A stretch of 64,000 nt of DNA from Litoreibacter ponti (GTDB taxonomy: Bacteria; Pseudomonadota; Alphaproteobacteria; Rhodobacterales; Rhodobacteraceae). Every line of letters starts with the position of its first letter. Position 1 is the stretch's first letter. The DNA lies in assembly GCF_003054285.1 (NCBI RefSeq), contig NZ_QBKS01000001.1, positions 1,054,001-1,118,000 of the forward strand, written 5' to 3'. Shown here piece after piece: positions 25,874 through 35,990 of the stretch. Under the pieces are notes generated by a model. It ran no database searches, was not told the origin of the DNA, and saw nothing but the letters and a program-made list of their open reading frames with translations. The translations under genes and the position numbers were made by a program.

Positions 25874-26290
25874 CTAACGCACCACGTAGACCGAGACCGG
25901 GGCGTGGGTTGCGACATAGCCCGCGTTGGAGGAGAAAACGTGATCCTTGAGCCCTGGCATATGGCTTGCCATGACGATCAGATCGCAATCTGTCTTCTTG
26001 GCAAGCCCGATCAGCTCCGATCCGACATTGAGATGCAGATCGCGCCGCATCGCCACCTGATCGGCGGTCTCGATCCCGTGGGCCTCTGCCTGCTCGGCGG
26101 CGAAGCGGTCCAGCCGCTCTTTCGCGACCGCGGCTTCGGGTCGGGCGGAGGGGGTCGGAACCGTGTCGACCACCCCCGCATAGACGACAGTCGCGCCGTC
26201 TCGCTTCGCGATCTCGGCGGCGGTCTCGAGCGCCTTGCCAAGCTTGTCGACATTGTCGAGGTCGACGGGCACCAGAATGCGGGAATACAT
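25874..26290 (-). CDS. Universal stress protein, UspA family
   Basis: 138 residues, single Usp domain. MYSRILVPVDLDNVDKLGKA at the start, then a long central helix. The ATP-binding signature G-x2-G-x9-G-S/T is only partly kept (LIVMASHMPGLKDHVFSSNA), so nucleotide binding is uncertain. ATG 26290 has AAAGGA upstream. An in-frame upstream extension to 26392 is not supported. It sits downstream of the htrA terminator as a separate unit. Confidence 0.87.
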   Translation of the reverse strand: MYSRILVPVDLDNVDKLGKALETAAEIAKRDGATVVYAGVVDTVPTPSARPEAAVAKERLDRFAAEQAEAHGIETADQVAMRRDLHLNVGSELIGLAKKTDCDLIVMASHMPGLKDHVFSSNAGYVATHAPVSVYVVR

Positions 26291-26394
26291 GGGGGTAATC
26301 CTTTGCTTGTTGGTGTGGCGACAAGCGTAGCGCCGCGGGCGGACCAGTGCTTGACCTGCATCAACCGCGCAGCGGAGGAGTGCCAATCCCAAAA

Positions 26395-26426
26395 CACAAA
26401 AAAGGGCGCCCGGTCGGGGCGCCCTT
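26395..26426 (-). terminator. Rho-independent terminator of htrA
   Basis: AAGGGCGCCC (26402-26411) pairs with GGGCGCCCTT (26417-26426), a ten-base perfect stem with a five-base loop. On the minus strand it is followed by a U-rich tract from 26395-26402. It lies about 20 bases past the htrA stop. Confidence 0.9.
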
Positions 26427-26448
26427 CGATTTGTTTGGAGCGGTGTGC

Positions 26449-27918
<1,470 letters not shown>

Positions 27919-28115
27919 GTCTTCGCTCCTCTTGCGAATTCTGCCTAGTGTGCGCCCTTCGATGTGCGGACGCGGGATGCACACAATCTGTGCGCTTGTA
28001 CGGGAGACATCAACACTCTGCCCCGTCGCAGGGCGTCAACTCGCCGTGAGAGATGTGTCACTCACTTAAGATAGGACATTGCAGCAAAGTTCCAAAGGTC
28101 CGATTGCGACGGTGG

Positions 28116-28184
28116 CAAAGTCTTGTAAAGACTTTGGCGCAGAGTTTCGCGGAAACTCTGCCGCCCGCTGATCTCAGCGGGCGG
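28116..28184. repeat. Array of three consecutive perfect hairpins (array A)
   Basis: CAAAGTCTT-GTA-AAGACTTTG (28116-28136), CAGAGTTTC-GCG-GAAACTCTG (28140-28160) and CCGCCCGCTGA-TC-TCAGCGGGCGG (28161-28184). Stems are 9, 9 and 11 bases with loops of 3, 3 and 2, almost without spacers. The third contains the stop codon of the sterol-desaturase-like gene (28174-28176). Sequences differ, architecture is the same. Confidence 0.9.
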
Positions 28185-29163
28185 TGCGCGCCGCCCGAAA
28201 CCGCGCATCCGCCTCGGGCGTGCCGTCGTGGAAACTGCCGAACCACTTGTCCAGCGGCACCGCGTTCTCGCCGAAATTCACGCTGTGATAGCGGTGGTGC
28301 AGGTAGTGCATCAGCTTGTCATTCTGCACCGCCATCTCGTCCCCGAAGACGATCTCGTCAAAGCCCGAGTGGCTCGCGCCCGGCCCCAGCGCCGTCGCCA
28401 TGCCGTTGAACATCATATGCAAAGGGTGCGAGGGCACGACGAGATGGATCAGCAGGCAGCTGAAATAGAGCAGATGTTCCACCGGATGCATGGCCAGCCC
28501 CGACCACGGCCCCACATTGACGTTCTTGTGGTGCAGGTAATGCACGCTGCGGTAAAGCGGCGGCCAGTGGATCAGCCGGTGGATCCAGTAGAAATGGAAG
28601 TTGCGCCAGAACGGCATGAGCAGCATCCAGAGCACAAACCAGACCGGGTTTTCTGCGACCCCCGAGAATGGCAGGGCGCCGTTGGCGTAGCCCCACCACA
28701 ACCCCACCTCGAAGCCGGTCCAGATCACCACGCCGACTATCGACCAGAAGACATTGTCATAGACCTGGTTGTTGAACAGGAAGCGCTTGTCGCGCTCGGC
28801 GGGCCAGCTGCCATTATACTTCGCCCACCGCCCCTGACCGCGCAGGCGGTAGAGCCAAAGGTGCAGCCCGCCAGTGAAGAGCGTCACCATGACCACGTTG
28901 CGCGCGAGGATTTCCAGCGCCCAGCCGGGGCTCAGGCTTTGCATCCGCGCGATCTCCGGCGTGAACCAAAGATAGGCCACGAGCGTGAAGCCGAGGTAGA
29001 TTGCGTACCACGGCACCAGAAAGCCGGGGATGCCGAAGAACCATTTCGCCAATGTCCTGGGGGTCGTCGGCCAGTCGAAAAGCGGCATGAAGCGCACCGC
29101 CCGGTTGGGCCGCCACTCGCCGCGCCGGTCGCGCGGTTGATTATGCTCGTCGATCTGGGTCAT
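28174..29163 (-). CDS. Sterol desaturase / fatty acid hydroxylase superfamily membrane protein
   Basis: 329 residues with about five membrane segments. Di-iron histidine motifs of the superfamily are present: FYWIHRLIHWPPLYRSVHYLHHKN (HRLIH then HYLHH), HPVEHLL, and near the end MHYLHHRYHSVNFGE. These enzymes hydroxylate or desaturate lipids at the membrane using O2. Substrate unknown; a lipid such as a fatty acid, hopanoid or carotenoid is possible. Lies between the hflKC-DUF2065 unit and htrA on the same strand and is bracketed by hairpin arrays on both sides. Confidence 0.88.
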   Translation of the reverse strand: MTQIDEHNQPRDRRGEWRPNRAVRFMPLFDWPTTPRTLAKWFFGIPGFLVPWYAIYLGFTLVAYLWFTPEIARMQSLSPGWALEILARNVVMVTLFTGGLHLWLYRLRGQGRWAKYNGSWPAERDKRFLFNNQVYDNVFWSIVGVVIWTGFEVGLWWGYANGALPFSGVAENPVWFVLWMLLMPFWRNFHFYWIHRLIHWPPLYRSVHYLHHKNVNVGPWSGLAMHPVEHLLYFSCLLIHLVVPSHPLHMMFNGMATALGPGASHSGFDEIVFGDEMAVQNDKLMHYLHHRYHSVNFGENAVPLDKWFGSFHDGTPEADARFRAARTAR

Positions 29164-29214
29164 AGGCGCGATCTAAGCGCGCGGATGGCGGCTACGTCAA
29201 CTCTTGGCGCGCGC

Positions 29215-29307
29215 ACGCCCGTTCGAACGGGCGTGTTGGAAGCAATTTGAAAATCGCTTTTCACGCGCCTTGCAAGGCGCGTGGCACAAGCCGCGTCGAC
29301 GCGGCTT
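29215..29307. repeat. Array of perfect 20-base palindromes (array B)
   Basis: Three different perfect 20-base palindromes: ACGCCCGTTCGAACGGGCGT (29215-29234), ACGCGCCTTGCAAGGCGCGT (29263-29282) and AAGCCGCGTCGACGCGGCTT (29288-29307). A fourth, imperfect one (AGCAATTT-GA-AAATCGCT, one mismatch) sits at 29241-29258. The last palindrome overlaps the DUF2065 stop codon at 29306. Located between the DUF2065 gene and the sterol-desaturase-like gene. Confidence 0.92.
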
Positions 29308-29503
29308 ACGCCCCGAAAACCCCTTTGGCGAGCCAGACCAGTACGGTGCCCAGCCCGACCGCGGCAAGACCGAGCATCCGGCGGGTTTCAAACGGGATCT
29401 CCGACAGCGCCTTGAGGATGTCCTCCATGCGAGAAGGGGCCAGTGCAAGCACCAGCCCCTCCACCACCAGCACGAGGCCAATGGCTAGTAATATGACGCT
29501 CAC
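29306..29503 (-). CDS. DUF2065 family small membrane protein
   Basis: 65 residues forming two membrane helices (SVILLAIGLVLVVEGLVLALAP and MLGLAAVGLGTVLVWLAKGVF). DUF2065 members typically follow hflC in proteobacteria, as here. It starts with GTG that overlaps the hflC TAG by one base, implying translational coupling. Role unknown, presumably linked to the HflKC-FtsH membrane protease complex. Confidence 0.88.
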   Translation of the reverse strand: MSVILLAIGLVLVVEGLVLALAPSRMEDILKALSEIPFETRRMLGLAAVGLGTVLVWLAKGVFGA

Positions 29504-30390
29504 TACCGGCGTTCCGCAACGCCTTCAGGCGACTTCAGATAGTCGAAGAAGGCGTCGTTCGGGTTGATCACCAGCGTGGAGTTCTCGCCCCGGATCGACT
29601 TCTCGTAGGCGTCAAGCGAGCGGCGGAATTCAAAGAATTCCTCGTCCGCGCCGTAGGCGTCCGCGAAGATCGCGTTTCGCTGCGCATCCGCCTCACCGCG
29701 GGTGATGTCGGCGGTCTTTTGCGCTTCTGACACCAGCTCGACCACGGTCCGGTCGGCTTGCGCACGAACGCGCAGGGCCGCCTCTTCACCACGGGCGATC
29801 TCGTCGGCGGCCTCGCGTTCCCGCTCGGCGCGCATCCGGGCGAAGGTCGCCTCGAGGTTCTGCTCGGGCAGGTTCGTCTGTTTCAGGCGCACATCGACCA
29901 CTTCGAGCCCCAACGGCAACGCCCGGGCGCGGGCCTGCGTCGTGATGCGCTGCATGAGCGAGGCACGATCGGCCGACAGGATGGTGTTCGAGGTTACACC
30001 GTCAGAGCCTAGCACCTCCCGGATCACCGGGTTCAGAATGCCTTCCAGACGATCCTCGGCGGCCCGAAGCCCGCCGACGCCAACGGCCTGGCGGAACTGC
30101 ACCACGTCGGAGATGCGGTACCGCGCGAAGGCGTCCACAACGAGCCGGCGGTCGTCGGACGGCGTGACCTCTGTGGCAGGCGTATCAAGCGCGAGGATCC
30201 GGTCGTCGTAGCGCACGACTTCCTGGATGAACGGGATCTTGAAGCCAAGGCCCGGCTCTTCCTGCACTTTCACGATCTGGCCGAATTGCAGCACCAGCGC
30301 CTTCTGGCGTTCATCGACGATGAATACCGACGACAGGATTGCGAACACAACGCCCACAAGGGCGATCAGGGATATGGTTCCTTTGGTCAT
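29503..30390 (-). CDS. hflC: Protease modulator HflC (SPFH/band 7)
   Basis: 295 residues. One N-terminal membrane anchor (ISLIALVGVVFAILSSVFIV), then a periplasmic band-7 domain beginning VDERQKALVLQFGQIVKV, followed by a coiled-coil helix (RMRAEREREAADEIARGEEA). With HflK it forms a large cage around FtsH and tunes membrane protein turnover. The ATG at 30390 overlaps the hflK TGA by one base; a longer in-frame start at 30549 would lie inside hflK and is rejected. Confidence 0.95.
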   Translation of the reverse strand: MTKGTISLIALVGVVFAILSSVFIVDERQKALVLQFGQIVKVQEEPGLGFKIPFIQEVVRYDDRILALDTPATEVTPSDDRRLVVDAFARYRISDVVQFRQAVGVGGLRAAEDRLEGILNPVIREVLGSDGVTSNTILSADRASLMQRITTQARARALPLGLEVVDVRLKQTNLPEQNLEATFARMRAEREREAADEIARGEEAALRVRAQADRTVVELVSEAQKTADITRGEADAQRNAIFADAYGADEEFFEFRRSLDAYEKSIRGENSTLVINPNDAFFDYLKSPEGVAERR

Positions 30391-31577
30391 CAGTTCGTTC
30401 CTCCGGTCGAGGTGGAAGCATTGGGCGTGGCCCGGCGCAGCTCGTTGAGCGGCAGGTACGGCACGACCCCCTGGCCGCCGCTCTCGCCACTGCTGTCGAG
30501 GATGATCTTGTCGGCACCGCCATAGACGCGCTCGACCGTCTCCAGCCACAGGCGCTTGCGGGTCACATCGGGTGCCTTTTCGTATTCTTCCAGAATGGCC
30601 GTGAAGCGCGAGGCCTCACCTTCGGCCTGATTGACCTGCTGGGCGCGGTAGGCTTCGGCCTGCTCCAGCAACTGGGCGGCTTCACCACGGGCACCGGCCA
30701 ACACGCGGTTGGCATAGGCGTCGGCGAGACGCTGCAGGCGGTCGCGCTCCTGCTCGGCGGCCTGCACTTCGCGGAAGCTGTCGATCACCTCGCGCGGCGG
30801 GTCAGCCTTGTCGAGGTTGAGACGCACAATGTTCACGCCCGCATCATACTGGTCCATCGTGTTCTGGATCAGCTGCTGCGTGGTGTCGGCGATGGCCTGA
30901 CGATCGCGGTTGAGGATCGGGGCCAGTTCGGAGCGCGCGATCACCTCGCGCATGGCCGATTCAGACACCGCGCGGATGGTTTCGCGGGGCTCGGCCAGGT
31001 TGAACAGGAACTTGGCCGGATCGTTGATGTTCCAGACGACCTGGAAGTCCACGTCGACGATGTTCTCGTCCGTGGTCAGCATCAGGCCGCTTTCACCGCG
31101 CCCGCCCACACCGATATCTTCGGTCTGCTCTCGCGTTACGGGAAGCACTTCGGCACTCACCACAGGCCAGGGCGCGAAGTTCAGACCCGGGTTGCCGGTG
31201 GCGTAATACTCGCCAAGGAACAGCTCAACGGACTGCTCTTCCGGGCGCACCGTGTAGAACGAAGAAAACAGCCACATCCCGACAGCCACCAGCGCGGCAA
31301 GGCCCAGGGTCCCCTTGGAGAAGCCCCCGCCGCCACCACCACCGGTGCCGTTGGAATTGTTGCCGCCGCCGCGGCCGCCCATCAGGACGCGCAGCTGCTC
31401 CTGGCCCTTTTTCATCAGCTCGTCGATCTCGGGGATCTGCGGGCCGTCGCCACCGGAGCCGCGACCACCGCCGCCTCCGCCACTGCCATTGCCGGAGCCG
31501 TTCGATCCGCGCCTATCGTCCCCGCCGCCACGGTTACCACCGCCGCCGCCCCAGGGTCCGCCACTATTACCGGCCAT
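30390..31577 (-). CDS. hflK: FtsH protease activity modulator HflK
   Basis: 395 residues. The N-terminal cytoplasmic segment is extremely Gly/Asn/Arg-rich (GGGGGNRGGGDDRRGSNGSG, about residues 5-90), then a membrane helix (LGLAALVAVGMWLFSSFYTV) and the SPFH domain (VRPEEQSVELFLGEYY onward) with the long helical region (ERDRLQRLADAYANRVL). Glycine-rich HflK N termini are known, and this one is at the large end. First gene of hflK-hflC-DUF2065. Confidence 0.95.
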   Translation of the reverse strand: MAGNSGGPWGGGGGNRGGGDDRRGSNGSGNGSGGGGGGRGSGGDGPQIPEIDELMKKGQEQLRVLMGGRGGGNNSNGTGGGGGGGFSKGTLGLAALVAVGMWLFSSFYTVRPEEQSVELFLGEYYATGNPGLNFAPWPVVSAEVLPVTREQTEDIGVGGRGESGLMLTTDENIVDVDFQVVWNINDPAKFLFNLAEPRETIRAVSESAMREVIARSELAPILNRDRQAIADTTQQLIQNTMDQYDAGVNIVRLNLDKADPPREVIDSFREVQAAEQERDRLQRLADAYANRVLAGARGEAAQLLEQAEAYRAQQVNQAEGEASRFTAILEEYEKAPDVTRKRLWLETVERVYGGADKIILDSSGESGGQGVVPYLPLNELRRATPNASTSTGGTN

Positions 31578-31668
31578 TCAGGTTCTTCCCCTTGTGATGT
31601 CTGTACAATCTTGTCTGCGTTGTAAGTGGGCGTTCCCGCCCGGAAATCAAGCACTTTGCGCGGCTTTG

Positions 31669-33132
31669 TCAGCCGCTGCGCATGGGTGTTTTCATAGTCA
31701 CCAGCTCTTCGGACATGGTCGGGTGCACCGCGCAGACCTGATCGAACTGCGCCTTGGTCGCCCCCATCTTTACCGCGATGCCCGCCATCTGGATCATCTC
31801 GCCCGCCGCCGGTGCGACGATGTGGCAGCCCAGCACGCGGTCGGTTTCCTGGCTGACCACCAGTTTCATCAGCACTCGGTCCGGTCGGTCGAGGAAGGCC
31901 TGCTGCATCGGCCGGAAAGAGGTGCAGTAGACGTCGACCGGCTCCTGCTCCATCGCCTCTTCCTCGGTCATGCCGATGGTGCCCATCTCGGGCTGGGTGA
32001 AGACCGCCGACGGGATCAGCTCGTGATCGACGGGGGTGGGATTGCTTTTGAAGACCGTCTCGACGAAAGCCATGCCCTCGCGGATCGCCACCGGCGTCAG
32101 CGCGACCCGGTCGGTCACATCGCCGATTGCATAGATCGAGGGCTGGGCCGTCTGGCTATACTCATCGACCTCGATCTCGCCCGCGCGGCCCAGCTTCACA
32201 TCGGTGTTCTCAAGCCCAAGATCGGACGTGTTGGGCTTGCGACCCGTGGCGAACAGCACCTGATCGAAGACCCGTGTCTCGCCATTGGCGGCCTTGACCC
32301 AGATCGGGCCGCCCTCGCCCTCGTCGGCCTCTTCCTTGACCTTCATGTCCTCGCGCGCGGGCGCGCCCATCGCGGCGTCGCTGTTGGTGCCTTTGCGTTC
32401 GTCGTCTTCGGCATCCGCGGCGCGCTTCATCTCGACAATGGTCGTGCCGAAACGGATCTTGATGCCCTTTTGCTGCATCATCTCCGACACCAGGCCTGCG
32501 GCCTCTTCATCGAAGCCGCGCAGGATGCCGGACTTGCGGATGAACATCTCCACCTCGACGCCCATGTTGTGGAGCACGCAGGCGAACTCGCAGGCGATAT
32601 AGCCGCCGCCGATGATCAGGATGCTCTTGGGTAGCTGTTCCATCTTAAAGATGTCGTCGGAGACCATACCCAGATGCGCGTTCTCCATCTGCGGTCGCAC
32701 CGGGTGGCCGCCGGTGGCGATCAGGATGTGCTTGGCGGTCTTGATCTCACCGCTCGACAGCTCGATCGTGTGCGGGTCGCTGAGCTCTGCGCGGGCATCG
32801 AAGATGTCGACATCGGAGCCTTCCAGCAGGCCGCGATAGACCTGTTCGAGCCGGTCGAGCTCCGAGTTGAGCTTCTTCTGGAACGGCGGCCAGCTGAATT
32901 CGCCATAGGTGCAGTCCCACCCGTAATCGGCCGCCTCCTGCATCGTCTCGCGGTAGCTCGACGCAAACACCATCAGCTTCTTGGGCACACAGCCGCGGAT
33001 CACGCAGGTGCCGCCCAGGCGGCTGTCCTCGGCCAATGCCACCTTCGCGCCCTCGGATGCCGCAACGCGCGCAGCGCGCACCCCGCCCGAGCCACCGCCA
33101 ATCACAAAGAGGTCGTAGTCGAAATCAGCCAT
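31669..33132 (-). CDS. gor: Glutathione-disulfide reductase with an acidic insertion
   Basis: 487-residue FAD/NADPH disulfide reductase. FAD motif DLFVIGGGSGGVRAAR, redox pair GGTCVIRGCVPKKL (C43, C48; note IRG instead of the common NVG spacer residues), NADPH motif ILIIGGGYIACEFA and C-terminal VGCHIVAP plus the active-site HPTMSEEL. Compared with the usual 450 residues it has about 35 extra, hydrophilic and mostly acidic residues near 238-275 (AEDDERKGTNSDAAMGAPAR and following), in the NADPH domain just before VLFATGRKPN. Downstream of rpiA by 56 bases, likely one operon. Confidence 0.93.
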   Translation of the reverse strand: MADFDYDLFVIGGGSGGVRAARVAASEGAKVALAEDSRLGGTCVIRGCVPKKLMVFASSYRETMQEAADYGWDCTYGEFSWPPFQKKLNSELDRLEQVYRGLLEGSDVDIFDARAELSDPHTIELSSGEIKTAKHILIATGGHPVRPQMENAHLGMVSDDIFKMEQLPKSILIIGGGYIACEFACVLHNMGVEVEMFIRKSGILRGFDEEAAGLVSEMMQQKGIKIRFGTTIVEMKRAADAEDDERKGTNSDAAMGAPAREDMKVKEEADEGEGGPIWVKAANGETRVFDQVLFATGRKPNTSDLGLENTDVKLGRAGEIEVDEYSQTAQPSIYAIGDVTDRVALTPVAIREGMAFVETVFKSNPTPVDHELIPSAVFTQPEMGTIGMTEEEAMEQEPVDVYCTSFRPMQQAFLDRPDRVLMKLVVSQETDRVLGCHIVAPAAGEMIQMAGIAVKMGATKAQFDQVCAVHPTMSEELVTMKTPMRSG

Positions 33133-33188
33133 GGGGCGCGGTCCTTGTCTTTGTCTTGAATAGAGTGTCGTCTCGCGGGCGCGGTCGA

Positions 33189-33977
33189 TCAGTCGGCGAT
33201 ATCCACGAACAGGTTGTCCGTCTCAACCACCTCGATGGTCTCATGTTCCACCGTGCCGTTGTTGATGTCGCGCACTTCCACAGAGCCGTCGCCATTGCCA
33301 ATCACAACCACGTCACAGATGTCGATGAACAGCCCGTTCTCCACCACCCCGGGGATTTGGTTGAGCACGAGGCTCAGCTGCCGAGGGTTGCCGATGCGGC
33401 GCAGGTGCAGGTCGAGAATATAGTTGTTCTCGTCGGTGCGGCACGGCGCATCGCCGTTCATCCGCAGCGACGCCGTGCGGCCCAGCACATCGAGGTTGAC
33501 GAGGGTCTCTTCGACCAGCGCCTTGGTGGTCTGCCAGCCGAAGGGGATCACCTCGATCGGCAGCGGGAAGGCGCCCAGCGCCTCGACCTGTTTGGACAGG
33601 TCCGCAATGACGATCATCTGGTCGGAGGCGGTGGCCACAATCTTCTCCTGCAGCAGCGCGGCCCCTCCGCCCTTGATCAGGTTAAGGTTGTGGTCATACT
33701 CGTCCGCCCCGTCGATGGTCAGGTCCAGCCACTTCGCCTCGTCCAGCGTGACGATTGGCACGCCCACCTGCCGCGCCAACTCCGCCGTGCGGGTCGAGGT
33801 CGCGACCCCGGTGATCTTCAGCCCGTCATTGCGCACCATCTCGCCGAGGCATTTGACCATCCACGCCGCGGTGGAGCCGGTGCCAAGCCCGACCTTCATC
33901 CCGTCCTCCACATAATCAACCGCGCGCTTGGCGGCGACGAACTTGGCTTTGTCGATGGGGGAAAGGGTGCCTGACAT
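33189..33977 (-). CDS. rpiA: Ribose-5-phosphate isomerase A
   Basis: 262 residues. MKVGLGTGSTAAWMVKCLGE (phosphate loop), DGADEYDHNLNLIKGGGAAL (catalytic aspartates and lysine/glutamate region) and the C-terminal GVVENGLFIDICDVVVIGN are standard RpiA motifs. It interconverts ribose-5-phosphate and ribulose-5-phosphate in the pentose phosphate pathway, giving a functional link to NADPH supply for the following gor gene. The tail after VVIGN is some 20 residues longer than E. coli RpiA. Confidence 0.95.
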   Translation of the reverse strand: MSGTLSPIDKAKFVAAKRAVDYVEDGMKVGLGTGSTAAWMVKCLGEMVRNDGLKITGVATSTRTAELARQVGVPIVTLDEAKWLDLTIDGADEYDHNLNLIKGGGAALLQEKIVATASDQMIVIADLSKQVEALGAFPLPIEVIPFGWQTTKALVEETLVNLDVLGRTASLRMNGDAPCRTDENNYILDLHLRRIGNPRQLSLVLNQIPGVVENGLFIDICDVVVIGNGDGSVEVRDINNGTVEHETIEVVETDNLFVDIAD

Positions 33978-34042
33978 GAAAGTGTGTCCTCAAACTGGTC
34001 GTCGCCCGCGCTTATACGCAGTTTGGCCGCGCGGGGCGAGGT

Positions 34043-35074
34043 CTAAAGGAGCTCTTTTTGCGCAAGTGCCCGATGCGCCTGCGCGGCCGGTAAAAGCGGG
34101 CGCGCCGGGCGCGGTGTCAGCGACAGCAGCCCGCTTGCCGCCAGCAGGCGAAGCCGCACCTGGCGTGCAGGCGAAATCGACTTCAATGCTTGTGGTCCCA
34201 TCAGCAGGCTTTCGGCGTAGGCCCCGTTGGCCGTCAGGATCGCGTGGTCTTTCAGCACGAGATGGACCCATCGCGCCCGCGTGCGACCTCGCATCAGCCG
34301 CACGCCCGGCAGCCGTCCTACGAGCGCTTTCGCCGGGACGAGTGTTTGGGCAGGCAACAGCCCCGCCCCCTGCCCCGGATGGCCCAACAGCACGCGGTGC
34401 TGGCCGGAGACGACAAGCGCCCGTGCGGGGCGTGCCAGGCCAAGCGCACCCGCCGGGATCAAGACTGGCAAGTCGTGCGGGCGCGCGGGCGACAATTCCA
34501 CAAGGCGCTTGCACACCCACACGACAGGTTGCGGATTTGCATCCAAGGTCTGGACCAGTTCCCCCGGTCTGATATTTCCGGCACGGCGCAGCCCGAAGGG
34601 CGTCTCGATCAATGTCTCGACATCAAAGCACGGCACGGAATTGGCCTCGTAATAGCTATGGTTCAACGTGGTGCCGTCGTTGTCATTCACCGCCCCCGAG
34701 GACACGACCGTGTAGCTGGTGCCGGGGGTGAGCGGCGCGGACGGCACATAACCCACATGCACGCCATTGATCTCGATCCGGTCGATGGTGATCTGGTTGC
34801 CGCCCGCATCTTCCAGGACCGCAAAGGCGGCAGCGTAGACCTGCCCGCTCGCAATGACGTTCCCCTGATCATCATAAGCGGTGCCAACCTGGTTGGGGTC
34901 GGAGATGTCCTCTCCCTCTTCCTGAAAACCGTTAAAGACGGCATCATCGTCGGTGTATTCGACGAAGTTCCGGTCGGTCGACGGATCATAGGACGAGGCC
35001 AGCACGAAGGTGTTCGAGCCACCATCATACTGCAATATGTCGGGCGCATAGGTATGGAAGCTGTAATCGGCCAT
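34043..35074 (-). CDS. Hint-domain (hedgehog/intein-like) protein
   Basis: 343 residues. N-terminal half (about 1-150) is a beta-rich, Asp/Thr-rich region without known fold. The Hint domain starts at VPCFDVETLIETPFGLRRAG (about 153-172), with the nucleophilic Cys after VP, and has VVSGQHRVLL (the B-block TxxH-like motif) and a closing KDHAILTANGAYAESLLMGP. Such proteins are abundant in Rhodobacterales, often predicted to self-process. No extein sequence follows the Hint domain, so if it splices or cleaves, its C-terminal product is only the short Arg/Leu-rich tail. No classical signal peptide. Confidence 0.82.
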   Translation of the reverse strand: MADYSFHTYAPDILQYDGGSNTFVLASSYDPSTDRNFVEYTDDDAVFNGFQEEGEDISDPNQVGTAYDDQGNVIASGQVYAAAFAVLEDAGGNQITIDRIEINGVHVGYVPSAPLTPGTSYTVVSSGAVNDNDGTTLNHSYYEANSVPCFDVETLIETPFGLRRAGNIRPGELVQTLDANPQPVVWVCKRLVELSPARPHDLPVLIPAGALGLARPARALVVSGQHRVLLGHPGQGAGLLPAQTLVPAKALVGRLPGVRLMRGRTRARWVHLVLKDHAILTANGAYAESLLMGPQALKSISPARQVRLRLLAASGLLSLTPRPARPLLPAAQAHRALAQKELL

Positions 35075-35185
35075 TGCCTCGGTCTGTTGCGCGGGCGGAC
35101 TGCGCCTCGCGTGCCGGGCTAGCGGGTTGGCCGTTTCGCTCCCATTAAGTTTGAAGGAAAAAGCGCATCGCCTTTGTCGCGATTT

Positions 35186-35848
35186 TTAATGATCGCGGAC
35201 AAGGCCGCCCAGGACCGCCGACAATTGCGCGACCGGCACAATGACAAGCATCGCCGGCGCGTCAAATCGCAGGCGCACCGGTCCGATGGACGTGTTGGAG
35301 GTGCCGATCTGGGAGCCTGGGGCGAATTCGAGCCCCTCGATCGGATATTCCAGACCGTCCGAGCGTCCCGTGACAGGCGCAAGCGGATAGAGCGACAGGC
35401 GTGTGCCCCGTGGCAGGTCCAGATCGATCGTCGGCGGTGCGAGAAAGCAGATATCCTCGGCCCCGATCAGGACGCAGCGCTGCTCAGGAAACCGTGCCAG
35501 CGCGGAGAGCGCCGCAAGCTGATGATCCAGCCGCCCGCCCAGAAACCCGTGTGCAAGAATCGCCCGTGCCTCGACCGAGCGCAGGCACTTTTCGAAATCC
35601 GTGCTGTCCTGCTCGGCGATATGGTGAAGGTTTTCTGCGGGGATCGCGGCGCGTCCCTCGGCACTCAGGCTGTCAAGATCGCCGATCACCGCCGCGGGCG
35701 TTAACCCCTGAGACAGCGCCACGTCCGCCCCGCCATCAGCGCAGACGAGAATCGGGGCCCTCTTAAGCGATTGATTCAGATGGCGAAAATGTGTCGGACC
35801 GCCACCCAAAAGTGTCAACATTAAGGGGGTCTGAACAATTCCTGCCAT
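35186..35848 (-). CDS. Thiamine diphosphokinase
   Basis: About 220 residues from ATG 35848 (234 from 35890; neither has a clear ribosome-binding site). ILVCADGGADVALSQGLTPAAVIGDLDSL carries the ADGGA and GDLDS motifs, HIAEQDSTDFEKCL the D-x-TDxxK motif, and GFLGGRLDHQLAAL the second catalytic loop of thiamine pyrophosphokinases, which convert thiamine plus ATP to thiamine diphosphate. The C-terminal thiamine-binding strand region (YPLAP...LEYPIEGL) is present. Divergent from the acidic protein gene. Confidence 0.85.
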   Translation of the reverse strand: MAGIVQTPLMLTLLGGGPTHFRHLNQSLKRAPILVCADGGADVALSQGLTPAAVIGDLDSLSAEGRAAIPAENLHHIAEQDSTDFEKCLRSVEARAILAHGFLGGRLDHQLAALSALARFPEQRCVLIGAEDICFLAPPTIDLDLPRGTRLSLYPLAPVTGRSDGLEYPIEGLEFAPGSQIGTSNTSIGPVRLRFDAPAMLVIVPVAQLSAVLGGLVRDH

Positions 35849-35990
35849 ACTGCGTGTATTAATGGACACAGTGGAAACAACTGGCAACAATTCTAAGCAT
35901 AATTCCGGGGATTTTAACGGTTTTTGTTTTTGTTACGGAAATACTGGATGCTAGTTTTCCACCGTGGGTTGGGGAGAAAGTGAGTACACC

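Noticed and set aside
28116..29307. Hairpin arrays as a CRISPR or an integron attC cluster
   Set aside because: There are no identical direct repeats with unique spacers, no cas or integrase gene, and the palindromes lack the attC core-site pattern.
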